DNA of 64,000 bases from Lacticaseibacillus parakribbianus (GCF_025490915.1 NZ_JANQBA010000003.1:96624-160623); one strand, 5' to 3'. Shown: positions 35,525-44,061, counted from the first letter of the stretch. A program made the numbers and translations. The notes: generated by a model not told the origin, from the sequence alone.

Positions 35525-36351
35525 TGCATGCACATCACTTCACCATTGGGACGTTCTTCAAGTACCTGCTGCTGGTCATCGGCGCCGTGGTCGCCATCGT
35601 GCCGATCCTCGTGGTGTTCCTGGGCTCGTTCAAGTCCAACACCGAGTTCCTGTCGACCGGCGTCTTGTCCTTACCCAAGCACCTCGACTTCAGCAACTAC
35701 AAGACGGCCTTCGTCAACGGCCAGATGCTGACCGGGTTCAAAAACACCTTCCTGATCTTCGCCATCAGCATGGTCGGCAAGCTGCTTTTGGGCTCCGCGT
35801 TCGCCTTTGCCATCAACCGCTTCAACTTCAAGCTCAAAAAGCCGATCATGGCGCTGTTCATGGTTGCGATGCTGATTCCGGCCATCACCAGCCAGGTCGC
35901 GACCTTCCAGATCATCAACGCGATGGGGCTGTTCAACAAGATCTGGTCGGTCATCGTGCTGAACCTCGGCACCGACGTGATCTCCATCTACATCTTCCTT
36001 CAGTTTCTCGACGGCATTCCGGTGTCGTTGGACGAATCCGCCTACCTGGACGGCGCCAACTACTTCCAGATTTTCTACAAAATCATCCTGCCGAACCTGA
36101 AGGCGCCGATGGTCACCATCCTGATCATCTCGGGGGTCCAGATCTACAACGACTTTTACAACCCGTTCTTGTACATGCCGGATCCCAACCTCAAGGTGAT
36201 TTCGACCGCCCTGTTCGCCTTCAAGGGCCCTTACGGCACCAACTGGCCGGTCATCCTGGCCGGGGTCATCATCGTGATCCTGCCGATTCTGATCGTGTTC
36301 CTCACGCTTCAAAAATACATCTACAACGGCGTCGCAGGCTCGGTCAAGTAA
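35524..36351 (+). CDS. Sugar ABC transporter permease (MalG/UgpE type)
   Basis: A 275-residue permease with six membrane segments; the EAA loop reads ESAYLDGANYFQIF. It pairs with the preceding permease by a one-base stop/start overlap. Confidence 0.93.
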   Translation: MHAHHFTIGTFFKYLLLVIGAVVAIVPILVVFLGSFKSNTEFLSTGVLSLPKHLDFSNYKTAFVNGQMLTGFKNTFLIFAISMVGKLLLGSAFAFAINRFNFKLKKPIMALFMVAMLIPAITSQVATFQIINAMGLFNKIWSVIVLNLGTDVISIYIFLQFLDGIPVSLDESAYLDGANYFQIFYKIILPNLKAPMVTILIISGVQIYNDFYNPFLYMPDPNLKVISTALFAFKGPYGTNWPVILAGVIIVILPILIVFLTLQKYIYNGVAGSVK

Positions 36352-36378
36352 CCCCTGCCGCCGTGATCGGAGGTCGCC

Positions 36379-36993
36379 ATGTCCACCCAACCCAGCAAAC
36401 TCATTCGCGCCGTCACGGCGTTTTACCGCCTGGTGCCGCAATCGCTGCGCTTTTGGTGGCAGCTGATTCGCCACGGCCTGGTCTACGGCTGGCTGGCGGC
36501 CATGACTGCGGGGTATGACGCCTTGCAGCCGCCCGTGCCGCCGCAGTCTGACGCGGCCGCCGCGGCCGCGCCGCAAGACCGGCGACCACCGCTGCCAGGT
36601 GCTGGCTGGTCCTTCGCGTTCACGCTGGCCATCGGCGGCCTGCTGGTGGCCGTGCGGCGGCTGGCCCAGGCCCCGCACAGTGCGGCTTGGCAGCTCGCCG
36701 TGGTCGCCTTGCTCGCGCTGGTGCTGGTGGGCAGCGCCTTCCTGGCGGCGCTCGCCTTTGGGTCGATTCGGCCGGACGCGGCCGAGTCCCCGGCGTTTGC
36801 CGCCCTGGCGCTTTTGATCCGCCACCCCGGCACCACCCTGAGCCTCGCGCTGTCTTGGACCGGCTGCACCATTCTCGGCTACCTCAACCCCTTGGTGGCC
36901 GTGCTGCTGGCCCCAGGCGCCTACCTATGGCTCACCAAGTCCCTTTTGACCCGCACCGCCGGCGGCCACGCGCCGCTGGTTGCCAAACCCTAG
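36379..36993 (+). CDS. DUF624/YesL-like membrane protein
   Basis: A 204-residue protein with about five hydrophobic segments. Its place at the end of a CUT1 sugar ABC operon and its N-terminal membrane pattern suggest a YesL/DUF624-like protein; residue-level resemblance is weak. A hydrophilic Pro/Ala/Asp loop lies at about 50-75. GGAGG precedes the ATG by 5 nt. Confidence 0.55.
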   Translation: MSTQPSKLIRAVTAFYRLVPQSLRFWWQLIRHGLVYGWLAAMTAGYDALQPPVPPQSDAAAAAAPQDRRPPLPGAGWSFAFTLAIGGLLVAVRRLAQAPHSAAWQLAVVALLALVLVGSAFLAALAFGSIRPDAAESPAFAALALLIRHPGTTLSLALSWTGCTILGYLNPLVAVLLAPGAYLWLTKSLLTRTAGGHAPLVAKP

Positions 36994-37018
36994 ATTGCCA
37001 ACCCTAATCAGCCAAGCC

Positions 37019-37053
37019 AAAAAGGCCTCGCGTCTGCCAACGCGAGGCCTTTT
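37019..37053. terminator. Bidirectional terminator
   Basis: AAAAGGCCTCGCG pairs with CGCGAGGCCTTTT. It can end the sugar operon on the plus strand and the candidate non-coding RNA on the minus strand, where five T residues follow. Confidence 0.88.
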
Positions 37054-37437
37054 GAGCGGAAAAATTGGGTTACGGGACGCAAAGGGTACCGCGGTTTGCC
37101 CCGCAGTACCCCGGTTGAGATTGGATTGAGGAACCGACCCAACTGCAGGGCAGACTGCCCCCGCCAGCTGGTGAACCCGATTCGGTTGGTGGTACGCACT
37201 GTGGTGGACCCGGCAGTCGCAGCTCCCTGGAATCAAACCAGTTAAGCTGTTTTCTTTTACGCGAATTTCTTCGTCGCTAGACACTCACGCCGCGGACGTG
37301 GTCGACATAGGTCGACGTTCATCAGATGAGGATGATAGTCACTGCGAGCTGCCTTGAGCTGCGCTTCGGCCGTGCGACCGAGAGGCGCTGCGGAATTCTA
37401 CGGAAATAGAATAACACCAGGCGACCGGAAATACCAT
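37019..37437 (-). ncRNA. Candidate stand-alone structured RNA of about 415 nt
   Basis: A non-coding segment bounded on the minus strand by a good promoter (37473-37444) and an intrinsic terminator (37053-37019), with no downstream gene in that direction. Internal hairpins include GTCGAC-ctat-GTCGAC, GGGTACTGCGG with CCGCGGTACCC, and GGGGGCAG with CTGCCC. I looked for tmRNA, RNase P, 6S, SRP and T-box features and did not find them. A 119-codon frame at 36925-37284 has no ribosome binding site. Confidence 0.6.
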
Positions 37438-37443
37438 TACAGG

Positions 37444-37473
37444 ATTGTAAATGTTAGGTAAATTTAGTGTAAA
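37444..37473 (-). promoter_or_regulatory. Promoter of the candidate RNA
   Basis: On the minus strand TTTACA (37473-37468), 18-nt spacer, TACAAT (37449-37444), within the most AT-rich stretch of this region. Confidence 0.7.
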
Positions 37474-37518
37474 TAAATAACACAACTTCAATAGAGCCAA
37501 CAAAGAATTCAATCAACG

Positions 37519-37565
37519 CAAGACCGGCGACCGCCCCCATTGCTTCAGGGCAGTCGCCGGTCTTG
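37519..37565. terminator. Strong hairpin, probable terminator
   Basis: CAAGACCGGCGAC pairs with GTCGCCGGTCTTG, extended by GCCC with GGGC. Flanking U-tracts are weak. It lies between the R1 array behind the purine permease and the promoter of the candidate RNA. Confidence 0.6.
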
Positions 37566-37569
37566 GTTT

Positions 37570-37869
37570 GGTGGGCAAGCGCGTTGCCAGCGCTACGCTA
37601 ATCGGTTCGCTAAATTCGCTCGGCTCCACGCTCTAAACGCGTTCCCCGAGGCATCGCCGGAGCGGCTAGCTAAGGCCAGACACTGAGCCACGGCCCGGCT
37701 CAATGTCCAGCCTTGCGCTACCCGTCCGGCTAAACGCCTTGCTCCGCCCTCTAAACGCGTTCCCCCAGGCAACGCGGGAGCGGCTAGCTACGCACCAGCG
37801 CCGGGGCATAACCCGCCCCAACGCTGGTGCTAGGCTACCCGTCCCGCTAAACCCGCCTCGGGTCACGCT
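37570..37869 (-). repeat. R1 repeat array, minus orientation
   Basis: Two full units (about 37749-37869 and 37633-37748) and a fragment (37570-37632), reading with the minus strand. The first begins TAGAGCGTGACCC, so that the TAG is the stop codon of the purine permease. Inner helices differ from the 26-kb array, for example GGTGCTAG side against CACCAGCG side. Confidence 0.8.
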
Positions 37870-39180
37870 CTACATATTCAATATCCACATGAACCCGATG
37901 AAGACGAAGAACAGGCCGTACATGATCGGCGAGACCTCCTTGCCGCGCTTGGCCGCGATCATCGTGATCGGGTAGAAGATGAACCCAAGCGCGATGCCGT
38001 CGGAGATGCTGTAAGTCAACGGCATCCCGAGCAGGATTAGGAAGGACGGAATCGCGACCTCCAGCTGGCTCCAGTTGATCTGACGCAGGGACTGCGCCAT
38101 CAAGACGCCGACGATGATCAAGGCCGGGGCGGTGACCTGCGTCGTCACGACGGCCAAAAGCGGCGAGAAGAACAGGCCGAGCAGGAAGAAGGCCCCGGTG
38201 ACCACGGCGGTCAAGCCGCTGCGGCCGCCGACCGCGATGCCGGCGGAGCTTTCCACGAAGGCGCCGACCGGGCTGGTGCCCAGAAGCGACCCGGCGAGCA
38301 TGGCGGTGGAGTCGGAGGCCAACGCCTTGCCGACCCGCGGCATCTTGTTGTCCTTCATGAAGCCGGCCTGGTTGGCCAGGCCAACCAGGGTGCCGGCGGT
38401 GTCAAAGAAGGTGACGAGCAGGAAGGTCAAGACGACCACCACCAGCTGCAGCGAATTGATGTCGCCGACGTGTTTGACGGCCACCAGGAAGGTCGGGGCC
38501 AAGGACGGCGCCCCGGACACGATGGCGCTTGGGGCGTGAATCAGGCCGGTGGCCAGGCCGAGAATCGTGGTCAGGACCATGCCGATGAAAATGCCCCCCG
38601 GCACCTTTTTGACCATCAAAACGGCGGTGACGATCAGGCCGAACACGGTCAGCCACGTGGTGCCGACGCTCAGCGACCCCAGGCCGACCAAGGTCGACTT
38701 GTTGGCGACGATCAGGCCGCCGTCACTGAGCCCGAGAAAGGCGATGAACAGCCCGATGCCGCCGGAAATCGCGTACTTCAGGTCGGCGGGAATCGCGTCG
38801 ATAATCATCTCCCGCAGCTTGAAAATCGTGATGACGATGAAGATCAAGGCGGCGACGAACACGCCGGCCAGCGCGGTTTCCCACGGAATCTTCATGCCGA
38901 TGCAGACCGAGTAGGCGAAAAAGGCGTTGATGCCCAGCGCCGGGGCGGTGGCGATCGGGTACTTCGCCAGGATCCCCATCAGCATGCACCCAAGGGCCGA
39001 GGCCAGGGCGGTCGCGGTGAACACCGCGCCTTTATCCATCCCCGAAGCGCCCAGTACGGATGGATTGACGAACAGAATGTAGGCCATCGAGATGAACGTG
39101 GTGAACCCCGCCAGGATTTCCCGGCGAACGGTCGTGTTGAGCTCCCGAATCTCGAAGTAGGCCAGCAGCTTCTCTTTCAT
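37870..39180 (-). CDS. Purine permease, NCS2/AzgA (PbuG-like) family
   Basis: A 436-residue transporter with 12-14 membrane segments. AzgA-type features are an N-terminus of the form LNTTVRREILAGFTTF followed by MAYILFVNPSVL, ALGINAFFAYSVC, and ESSAGIAVGGRSGLTAV. Members import hypoxanthine, guanine or adenine with protons. GGAGG precedes the ATG. The upstream region has AT-rich promoter sequence and GAAC motifs (near 39200 and 39245) that loosely resemble PurR boxes. Confidence 0.92.
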   Translation of the reverse strand: MKEKLLAYFEIRELNTTVRREILAGFTTFISMAYILFVNPSVLGASGMDKGAVFTATALASALGCMLMGILAKYPIATAPALGINAFFAYSVCIGMKIPWETALAGVFVAALIFIVITIFKLREMIIDAIPADLKYAISGGIGLFIAFLGLSDGGLIVANKSTLVGLGSLSVGTTWLTVFGLIVTAVLMVKKVPGGIFIGMVLTTILGLATGLIHAPSAIVSGAPSLAPTFLVAVKHVGDINSLQLVVVVLTFLLVTFFDTAGTLVGLANQAGFMKDNKMPRVGKALASDSTAMLAGSLLGTSPVGAFVESSAGIAVGGRSGLTAVVTGAFFLLGLFFSPLLAVVTTQVTAPALIIVGVLMAQSLRQINWSQLEVAIPSFLILLGMPLTYSISDGIALGFIFYPITMIAAKRGKEVSPIMYGLFFVFIGFMWILNM

Positions 39181-39311
39181 GTGTGAATTGCCTCCAAAAC
39201 ACGAACTATATTTTTACAACGCAGTCTTTATCTTATAATATTTCGAACGTTGTGTAAAGATGAACGTGTGGCCGGCGATTTTTCCGAAGATTGTTCGGGC
39301 CTTGAGCAAGC

Positions 39312-39348
39312 AAAAACCCCGCCACCGCGGATGCGGCAGCGAGGTTTT
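39312..39348 (-). terminator. Terminator after pyruvate kinase
   Basis: On the minus strand AAAACCTCGC pairs with GCGGGGTTTT (one G-U pair) around CCGC-atc-CGCGG, ending in TTTTT. Confidence 0.85.
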
Positions 39349-39375
39349 CAGTGCAGTCGTGCAAGCGCCAGGAAC

Positions 39376-40806
39376 TTAGTCGGCGATGCGACGGACCATA
39401 ACATTGTTGGTGGAACCTGGTTCGTACAAGGGCAAGCCGGCCACGATGACCACCACGTCACCCTTCGCCAGCTGACCGTCGGCAACCAGTTTCTCTTCCG
39501 CCTGGGCAACCAGGGCTTCGAATTCGGCACCCTTGTCGACCACCAGCGGGGTCACGTTCCAAGACACCAGCAGGCTGGAGGCGGTGCGTTCGTCGTAGGT
39601 CACGGCCAGGATCGGGGCTTCCGGCTTCAGACGGGAAATCTGACGCGCGGTGTAGCCGCTGGCGGTCAAGGCGATGATGGCCTTGGCGGAGACGCGTTCT
39701 GCGGCGGTCACGGCGGCGATCGCGGTCGTCGTGGTGATGGAGCCGGAGGTCTTCAGTTCTTCAAGAACCGGGGAGTGCTTCGGCAGCATCTTGTCGGCGC
39801 GTTCGTCGATCACGGCCATGGTGTGGACGGATTCGACCGGGTAGTCCCCGTTGGCGGATTCGCCGGACAGCATGGTGGCATCGGTGCCCTGCAAAACGGC
39901 GAAGGCCACGTCGGTCACTTCGGCACGGGTCGGGCGTGGGTTCTCCTGCATGGAGTCCAGCATCTGCGTCGCGGTGATCACCGGCTTGCCGGCGAGGTTG
40001 CACTTGTGAATCAGCATCTGCTCAACAGCAGGCACTTCTTCGTAAGGAATCTCGATGCCCATGTCGCCACGGGCCACCATGATGCCGTCGGACATCTCAA
40101 GGATGGCGTCGGAGTTGTCGATGCCTTCCTGGGATTCGATCTTTGGGATCACGAGGACGTCTTCGCCACCGACTTCGGCCAGCACGTCGCGAATTTCTTG
40201 AACGTCGGAAGTCTTGCGAACGAAGGATGCGGCGATGAAGTTGATGCCTTGCTTGACGCCGAAGCGGATGTCGTCTTTATCCTTGTCGGTGATGCCCTTC
40301 AGCTGCAGGGAAACGCCTGGGGAGTTGACACCCTTCTTGGAGCCCAGGATGGCTGGGTTTTGCACTTCGAGGATCAAGGCGCGGTTGGCCTCATCCTTTT
40401 CGATGATGACGGTGTCGAGCAGGCCATCGTCGAACAGCACGTGGTGACCGACGTTGACGTCGTCGTACAGGCCGCCGTATGTAATGTCAACGGCACCCTT
40501 TTTGCTCAAAGCCCCGGTGTTCATGGTCAGGGTAATCTTGTCGCCCTTCTCGTAGCTCACCTTGCCGCCGTCGGTCGTGGCCGTCGTGCGGATCTCGGCG
40601 CCCTTGGTGTCGAGCATCAGGCCGACCTTCACGCCGGTTTCCTTCATGGCCTGCTTGACCAGGTTCATGCGGCCGAGCTGCTCTTCGTGGTCACCATGAG
40701 AGAAGTTGAAGCGGAAAATGTTAGCCCCGGCGCCGATCAGCGCCTTAATCGTCTTCAGGTCGTTGGACGCAGGGCCCAGGGTGGAGACGATCTTCGTCTT
40801 ACGCAT
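39376..40806 (-). CDS. pyk: Pyruvate kinase
   Basis: Catalyses the last glycolytic step, phosphoenolpyruvate plus ADP to pyruvate plus ATP. At 476 residues it has the core A/B/C domains but lacks the extra C-terminal domain of about 110 residues found in many bacillar and lactobacillar enzymes. Motifs: KIVSTLGPAS, MDSM with the MLDSMQENPRPTRAEVTDVA substrate region, and catalytic Lys in VIPKIES. GGAGG precedes the ATG at 40806. It has its own promoter; the common partner pfkA is not adjacent. Confidence 0.95.
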   Translation of the reverse strand: MRKTKIVSTLGPASNDLKTIKALIGAGANIFRFNFSHGDHEEQLGRMNLVKQAMKETGVKVGLMLDTKGAEIRTTATTDGGKVSYEKGDKITLTMNTGALSKKGAVDITYGGLYDDVNVGHHVLFDDGLLDTVIIEKDEANRALILEVQNPAILGSKKGVNSPGVSLQLKGITDKDKDDIRFGVKQGINFIAASFVRKTSDVQEIRDVLAEVGGEDVLVIPKIESQEGIDNSDAILEMSDGIMVARGDMGIEIPYEEVPAVEQMLIHKCNLAGKPVITATQMLDSMQENPRPTRAEVTDVAFAVLQGTDATMLSGESANGDYPVESVHTMAVIDERADKMLPKHSPVLEELKTSGSITTTTAIAAVTAAERVSAKAIIALTASGYTARQISRLKPEAPILAVTYDERTASSLLVSWNVTPLVVDKGAEFEALVAQAEEKLVADGQLAKGDVVVIVAGLPLYEPGSTNNVMVRRIAD

Positions 40807-40860
40807 AAGTGTATTCCTCCATAATGTTGACAGTCGATGCGCATTTCGCATCACCTCTCA

Positions 40861-40889
40861 ATTTTAAAGATTTTTGGCAGCATTTTCAA
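40861..40889 (-). promoter_or_regulatory. pyk promoter
   Basis: On the minus strand TTGAAA (40889-40884), 17-nt spacer, TAAAAT (40866-40861). Confidence 0.7.
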
Positions 40890-40907
40890 TAAGTTCTGTG
40901 AATCCCC

Positions 40908-42416
40908 TCATTTGGCCTGGGCCGCCGCGAGCTTGGCGGTGTAAAGGGTGTGCAGCGCGGCGTAGAGCTCGCCGAACACGTCGCTGGTCGCCACGCTCGG
41001 CCAGGTGAAAACCGGCGGCATGTCGGCGCTGGCCGGCGGCAGCGGCACGGCGGTGGCCGCCACGATCAAGTCGGCGGTGGCGTATTGGTCGCGAACCACC
41101 GTGACGAACGGCACCTGGGTCAAAAAGCCGACCAGCTCGACGTAGCCCAAAGTGAGTGGCTCCAGCATCAGCGCCACCTGCACCCGCCGCCGCGGCTGCA
41201 CCTGGCGGCGGTAGCGGCTCAACAAGGCGGCGAAGGCCGCGGTCAGCGCCTGCTGGTTGAGGCCGGGCAAGGGGGTGTCGTACAGCGCGGCCGCCAGGGT
41301 CTGGCGAACCAGCGCCGCGGTGTCGGCATCGGTCGCGGCGTCTTGCTGCGGCGCCAGGTGCCTGGCCAAAATGCCGGACAGGTCGCGGCCGAAGACCACC
41401 ACGCCCATGGCGGTCGCCAGCAGGTCGAGCCGCAGCGCATCCTGGCGAGCCGCCGGCAGCTGCGCCTGATCCAGCACCGGCGGCGGCAGCAACGTCCAGA
41501 ACCGCTCGACCACCGCAAACAGGCGGCCGCCGTAGCGCTCGCCGGTCGCCAGCGCCTTGGCCACCGCGGCCGCATCGGTGGCAAAGGCGCCGCTGAGCAT
41601 GGCAAAAAGCTGGTACAGGGCCGCGCTTTCGGCGAACTGCGCCGCCTGCTGGGCCGGGGCCCAAGCCGCCAGCCGCCCCTCGAACAGGTTGGGCACCGGG
41701 TAGCTCAAGGCGCTGGGCACGGCCTCGAGCCCCTGGCGCTGGCCCAGGCGCGTCAGGCTGATGGTCAGCAGGTAGGCGAACAGCTCGCGCAGCACCGGAT
41801 TGCCCAGGCCCAGCCCAAAGGCGCCGCACACCCCGGTCACCTGACCCAGCGCCGCCTCGCGGTTCAAGGCGGTCAGCGGCCACCACCGCCCCTTGGTGGC
41901 CAACCACAGGCCGCAGGTGAGAAACAGGCGCTGGGCCAGCTCGCTGCCGCGCAGGGCCATTTTCTCGTAAACCACCCGCACCCCGAGCTCGCCGGCCAAC
42001 GCGCGAAGCGGCCGCAGGTAGCGCAGGCAGGTGGCGCGTGACACGCCGACGCCGGCCAAGAAGTGGTCAAAATCGCCCGGTTCCTGGTCCAACAGCGCCA
42101 CCAAGAAGCGGTAAGGAACGCTCGACTGCACCAAGTGAGCCCGCAACACCCCGGGGGCGACGTCGTACAGGTGCCGGCGACCTCGGGCCAACGCCGCGAG
42201 GTCCTGATTCAGGTGGGTGAACACGTAGTACAAGGTCCCGTAGTTGCGGTTCATCAAAGTCGCGATGCGGCGCAGGTTGACCTCGCCGACCGCGGGTTGC
42301 GCGTTGTGCAGCCGGGCTGTGACTGGCACCGCCGCCTGGCTGTCGCGCTGGATTGCCCCAAGCAGGGCCAGCTTGTCTCGGGCGCTTTTCTTCAGGAACA
42401 GGTCGTCTTCCACCAT
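40908..42416 (-). CDS. Mga-like helix-turn-helix regulator
   Basis: A 502-residue protein with the layout of the Mga/AtxA family: N-terminal helix-turn-helix domains (about 10-150; EVNLRRIATLMNRNYGTLYYVF and FLAGVGVSRATCLRYLRPL), a PRD-like central part and a C-terminal EIIB-like region. The start at 42416 is chosen because GGAGG is well spaced from it and only 2 nt from the ATG at 42422. Mga-type proteins often regulate surface genes; the WxL cluster upstream in the same direction is an attractive but unproven target. Confidence 0.7.
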   Translation of the reverse strand: MVEDDLFLKKSARDKLALLGAIQRDSQAAVPVTARLHNAQPAVGEVNLRRIATLMNRNYGTLYYVFTHLNQDLAALARGRRHLYDVAPGVLRAHLVQSSVPYRFLVALLDQEPGDFDHFLAGVGVSRATCLRYLRPLRALAGELGVRVVYEKMALRGSELAQRLFLTCGLWLATKGRWWPLTALNREAALGQVTGVCGAFGLGLGNPVLRELFAYLLTISLTRLGQRQGLEAVPSALSYPVPNLFEGRLAAWAPAQQAAQFAESAALYQLFAMLSGAFATDAAAVAKALATGERYGGRLFAVVERFWTLLPPPVLDQAQLPAARQDALRLDLLATAMGVVVFGRDLSGILARHLAPQQDAATDADTAALVRQTLAAALYDTPLPGLNQQALTAAFAALLSRYRRQVQPRRRVQVALMLEPLTLGYVELVGFLTQVPFVTVVRDQYATADLIVAATAVPLPPASADMPPVFTWPSVATSDVFGELYAALHTLYTAKLAAAQAK

Positions 42417-42596
42417 CGCCATCTCCTCCGTCTTTCTTCACCCAGCTTACCGGCCCGGCCGAGGCTTCGGCCCAAACGGCGCATATTCGCGCCATTTTTC
42501 AAAATTCAGCGTCGAATTCGCCTCCGGAAGCCAGCAACGCGGCCAACCGGCGCCTTCTCAGGCGCTTTTTCCTCAGGATGTTCAAGCCAATTGACG

Positions 42597-42810
42597 TAGC
42601 TCGGGTCGAACACTGGGCCAAGCCCGGGCCCAATGCCCAACCCGCCGCTACCCGTCCGGCTAACCCCGCTCGGCTGCGCTTTGGACTCGTCGAGCTACGC
42701 CGAGCTACGCCGGCGCGGCTAGCTCGGGTCGAACACTGGGCCAAGCCCGGGCCCAATGCTCAACCCGCCGCTACCCGTCCGGCTAACCCCGCTCGGCTGC
42801 GCTCTGGACA
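42597..42810 (-). repeat. R1 repeat pair, minus orientation
   Basis: Two R1-family units with a 123-nt period; about 90 nt are nearly identical between copies starting at 42597 and 42720. Each contains the pair GGGCCCGGGCTTGGCCC as central hairpin. They lie between the WxL-cluster terminator and the Mga-like gene. The rest of 42417-42596 holds only small hairpins such as GGCGC with GCGCC. Confidence 0.82.
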
Positions 42811-42811
42811 C

Positions 42812-42840
42812 AAAAAAAACGGCTTCCCCAAGCCGTTTTT
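42812..42840 (-). terminator. Terminator of the WxL cluster
   Basis: AAAACGGCTT with AAGCCGTTTT, loop CCCC, followed on the minus strand by a run of T residues. Confidence 0.9.
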
Positions 42841-42915
42841 CGTGGAACAGGCGCCGTACCTCAGGCGACGCCGGAACGCTCACACACGCACTTCACTCGA
42901 TGGAAAAGTCAGCCA

Positions 42916-43797
42916 TTAGTTAATCCCGGTTGCCAAGGTCCAGGTCAACGTCGTCTCGTAGATCGCGTTTTCTGCCGTGAAGGTGCTTGGCAGCGTCAGC
43001 TTGATGTCGGACTTGTCCCAGCCAAAGACGTTCGCGCCGGTCCCTTCGCCGTCAGCGGCGGCGGCGACCTGAACGGCTGTGGAATTGGTGTTCACGTTGA
43101 CGTTGAAGTCCTTGGTGATGGCCGATACGTCGGTTTCCGTAGCGGCGGCCGGCGTGTAGCCGTCATCTTGGGACTCGGCGGTCAGGTCGTAGACGGCGGT
43201 GGTGCGACCGTATGCGGTGTTGGCAAAAGACAGCAGCGCGTCGGTGGTGCTACCGGCGGCCTCGCCGAGTTCGTTGACCTTTTGCAGTGGGCCATCCGCC
43301 TTCACGGACAGCTGCCAGGTCCCGTTGCTGTTGGTGTTTGGCGCGGTGGCGTCGGTGCGGGAGTCTTGCTTATCGACAACCGTGACCCAGGCCTTGCCGT
43401 TGACGTCTTGGAGCTTTTGGTCCTGAGTGTTCAGGATGGCGGTCATGTTGGTGTCGCCGGACTTGTAGTTCGGGTAGCGGTTGTTGGTGTCGTTGTAGCT
43501 GTTTTTGCCATCCGCCGTGAAGGTCGGGTAGCTGGTGTTGAAGGTTTCGTGGTTACCAAAGTCCAGAATTTCTGGGACCTTCTGGAGCCGCAGGTAGCCG
43601 GTGTTGCCGTTCGGGTTCGGCTCGCCAAAGGAGATGCCGGCCGTGGTCTGGTCGGTTTGTGGCAGCGCGATGCCATTGTTGGCGGTGGCGTTGCCTTCCT
43701 GGGTGGCGGCGTTGGTCGCAACCGGGGCAACCAGCGCAAGGGTCCCTAATACCGTTGCACTCGCCAAGGCGAGCGACGCAATTTTGGTCAGTTTCAT
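42916..43797 (-). CDS. Small WxL-domain cell-surface protein
   Basis: A 293-residue secreted protein: signal peptide (1-31, ending TNAA) and a mature part dominated by a C-terminal WxL domain, which binds peptidoglycan and partner proteins non-covalently. Both signature motifs are intact: TWQLSV in the middle and YETTLTWTLATGIN at the very C-terminus. GGAGG precedes the ATG at 43797; an upstream in-frame extension to 43878 is rejected. Last gene of the cluster. Confidence 0.93.
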   Translation of the reverse strand: MKLTKIASLALASATVLGTLALVAPVATNAATQEGNATANNGIALPQTDQTTAGISFGEPNPNGNTGYLRLQKVPEILDFGNHETFNTSYPTFTADGKNSYNDTNNRYPNYKSGDTNMTAILNTQDQKLQDVNGKAWVTVVDKQDSRTDATAPNTNSNGTWQLSVKADGPLQKVNELGEAAGSTTDALLSFANTAYGRTTAVYDLTAESQDDGYTPAAATETDVSAITKDFNVNVNTNSTAVQVAAAADGEGTGANVFGWDKSDIKLTLPSTFTAENAIYETTLTWTLATGIN

Positions 43798-43905
43798 AAG
43801 TGATCTTCCTCCATATTCGTGATGTGCAAAATCAAAGCTAATTTTTATCCCCCGCTGAGGCTTGCGCGGCATAAACAAGGTGGGTCAAAACGAACACTGG
43901 TCAGG

Positions 43906-44061
43906 CTAATTCAGGGTGTAAGACACCCATGAGTTCAATTCCTGATACGTCTTCACGGTTTTGTACAGGCTGAAGCCGAACGCCAGGGTCATCACGACCG
44001 TCAGCCCGACCACGGTCCAACAAACCCGCTTGAAACCGAAGCGATTGATCAAGAATTTCAT
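43906..44061 (-). CDS. 51-residue single-pass membrane protein in the WxL cluster
   Basis: A short gene with GGAGGAG ahead of its ATG. The product begins MKFLINRFGFKRV, has one hydrophobic helix (about 13-32) and a short polar C-terminus. It lies between the second WxL-interacting protein and the WxL gene, 108 nt before the latter. It has no LPXTG motif. I know no function; it may assist export or anchor the complex. Confidence 0.75.
   Translation of the reverse strand: MKFLINRFGFKRVCWTVVGLTVVMTLAFGFSLYKTVKTYQELNSWVSYTLN

Noticed and set aside
36925-37284. 119-codon minus-strand protein in the 37-kb intergenic region
   Set aside because: No ribosome binding site, low-complexity composition, and it overlaps both a terminator and hairpin-rich sequence.
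37019-37437. tmRNA, RNase P RNA or T-box leader
   Set aside because: No tag-peptide frame, no GAGGAAAGTCC-type core, and no gene downstream in the minus direction. A GGGTACTGCGG/CCGCGGTACCC hairpin recalls the T-box antiterminator but lacks the conserved context.
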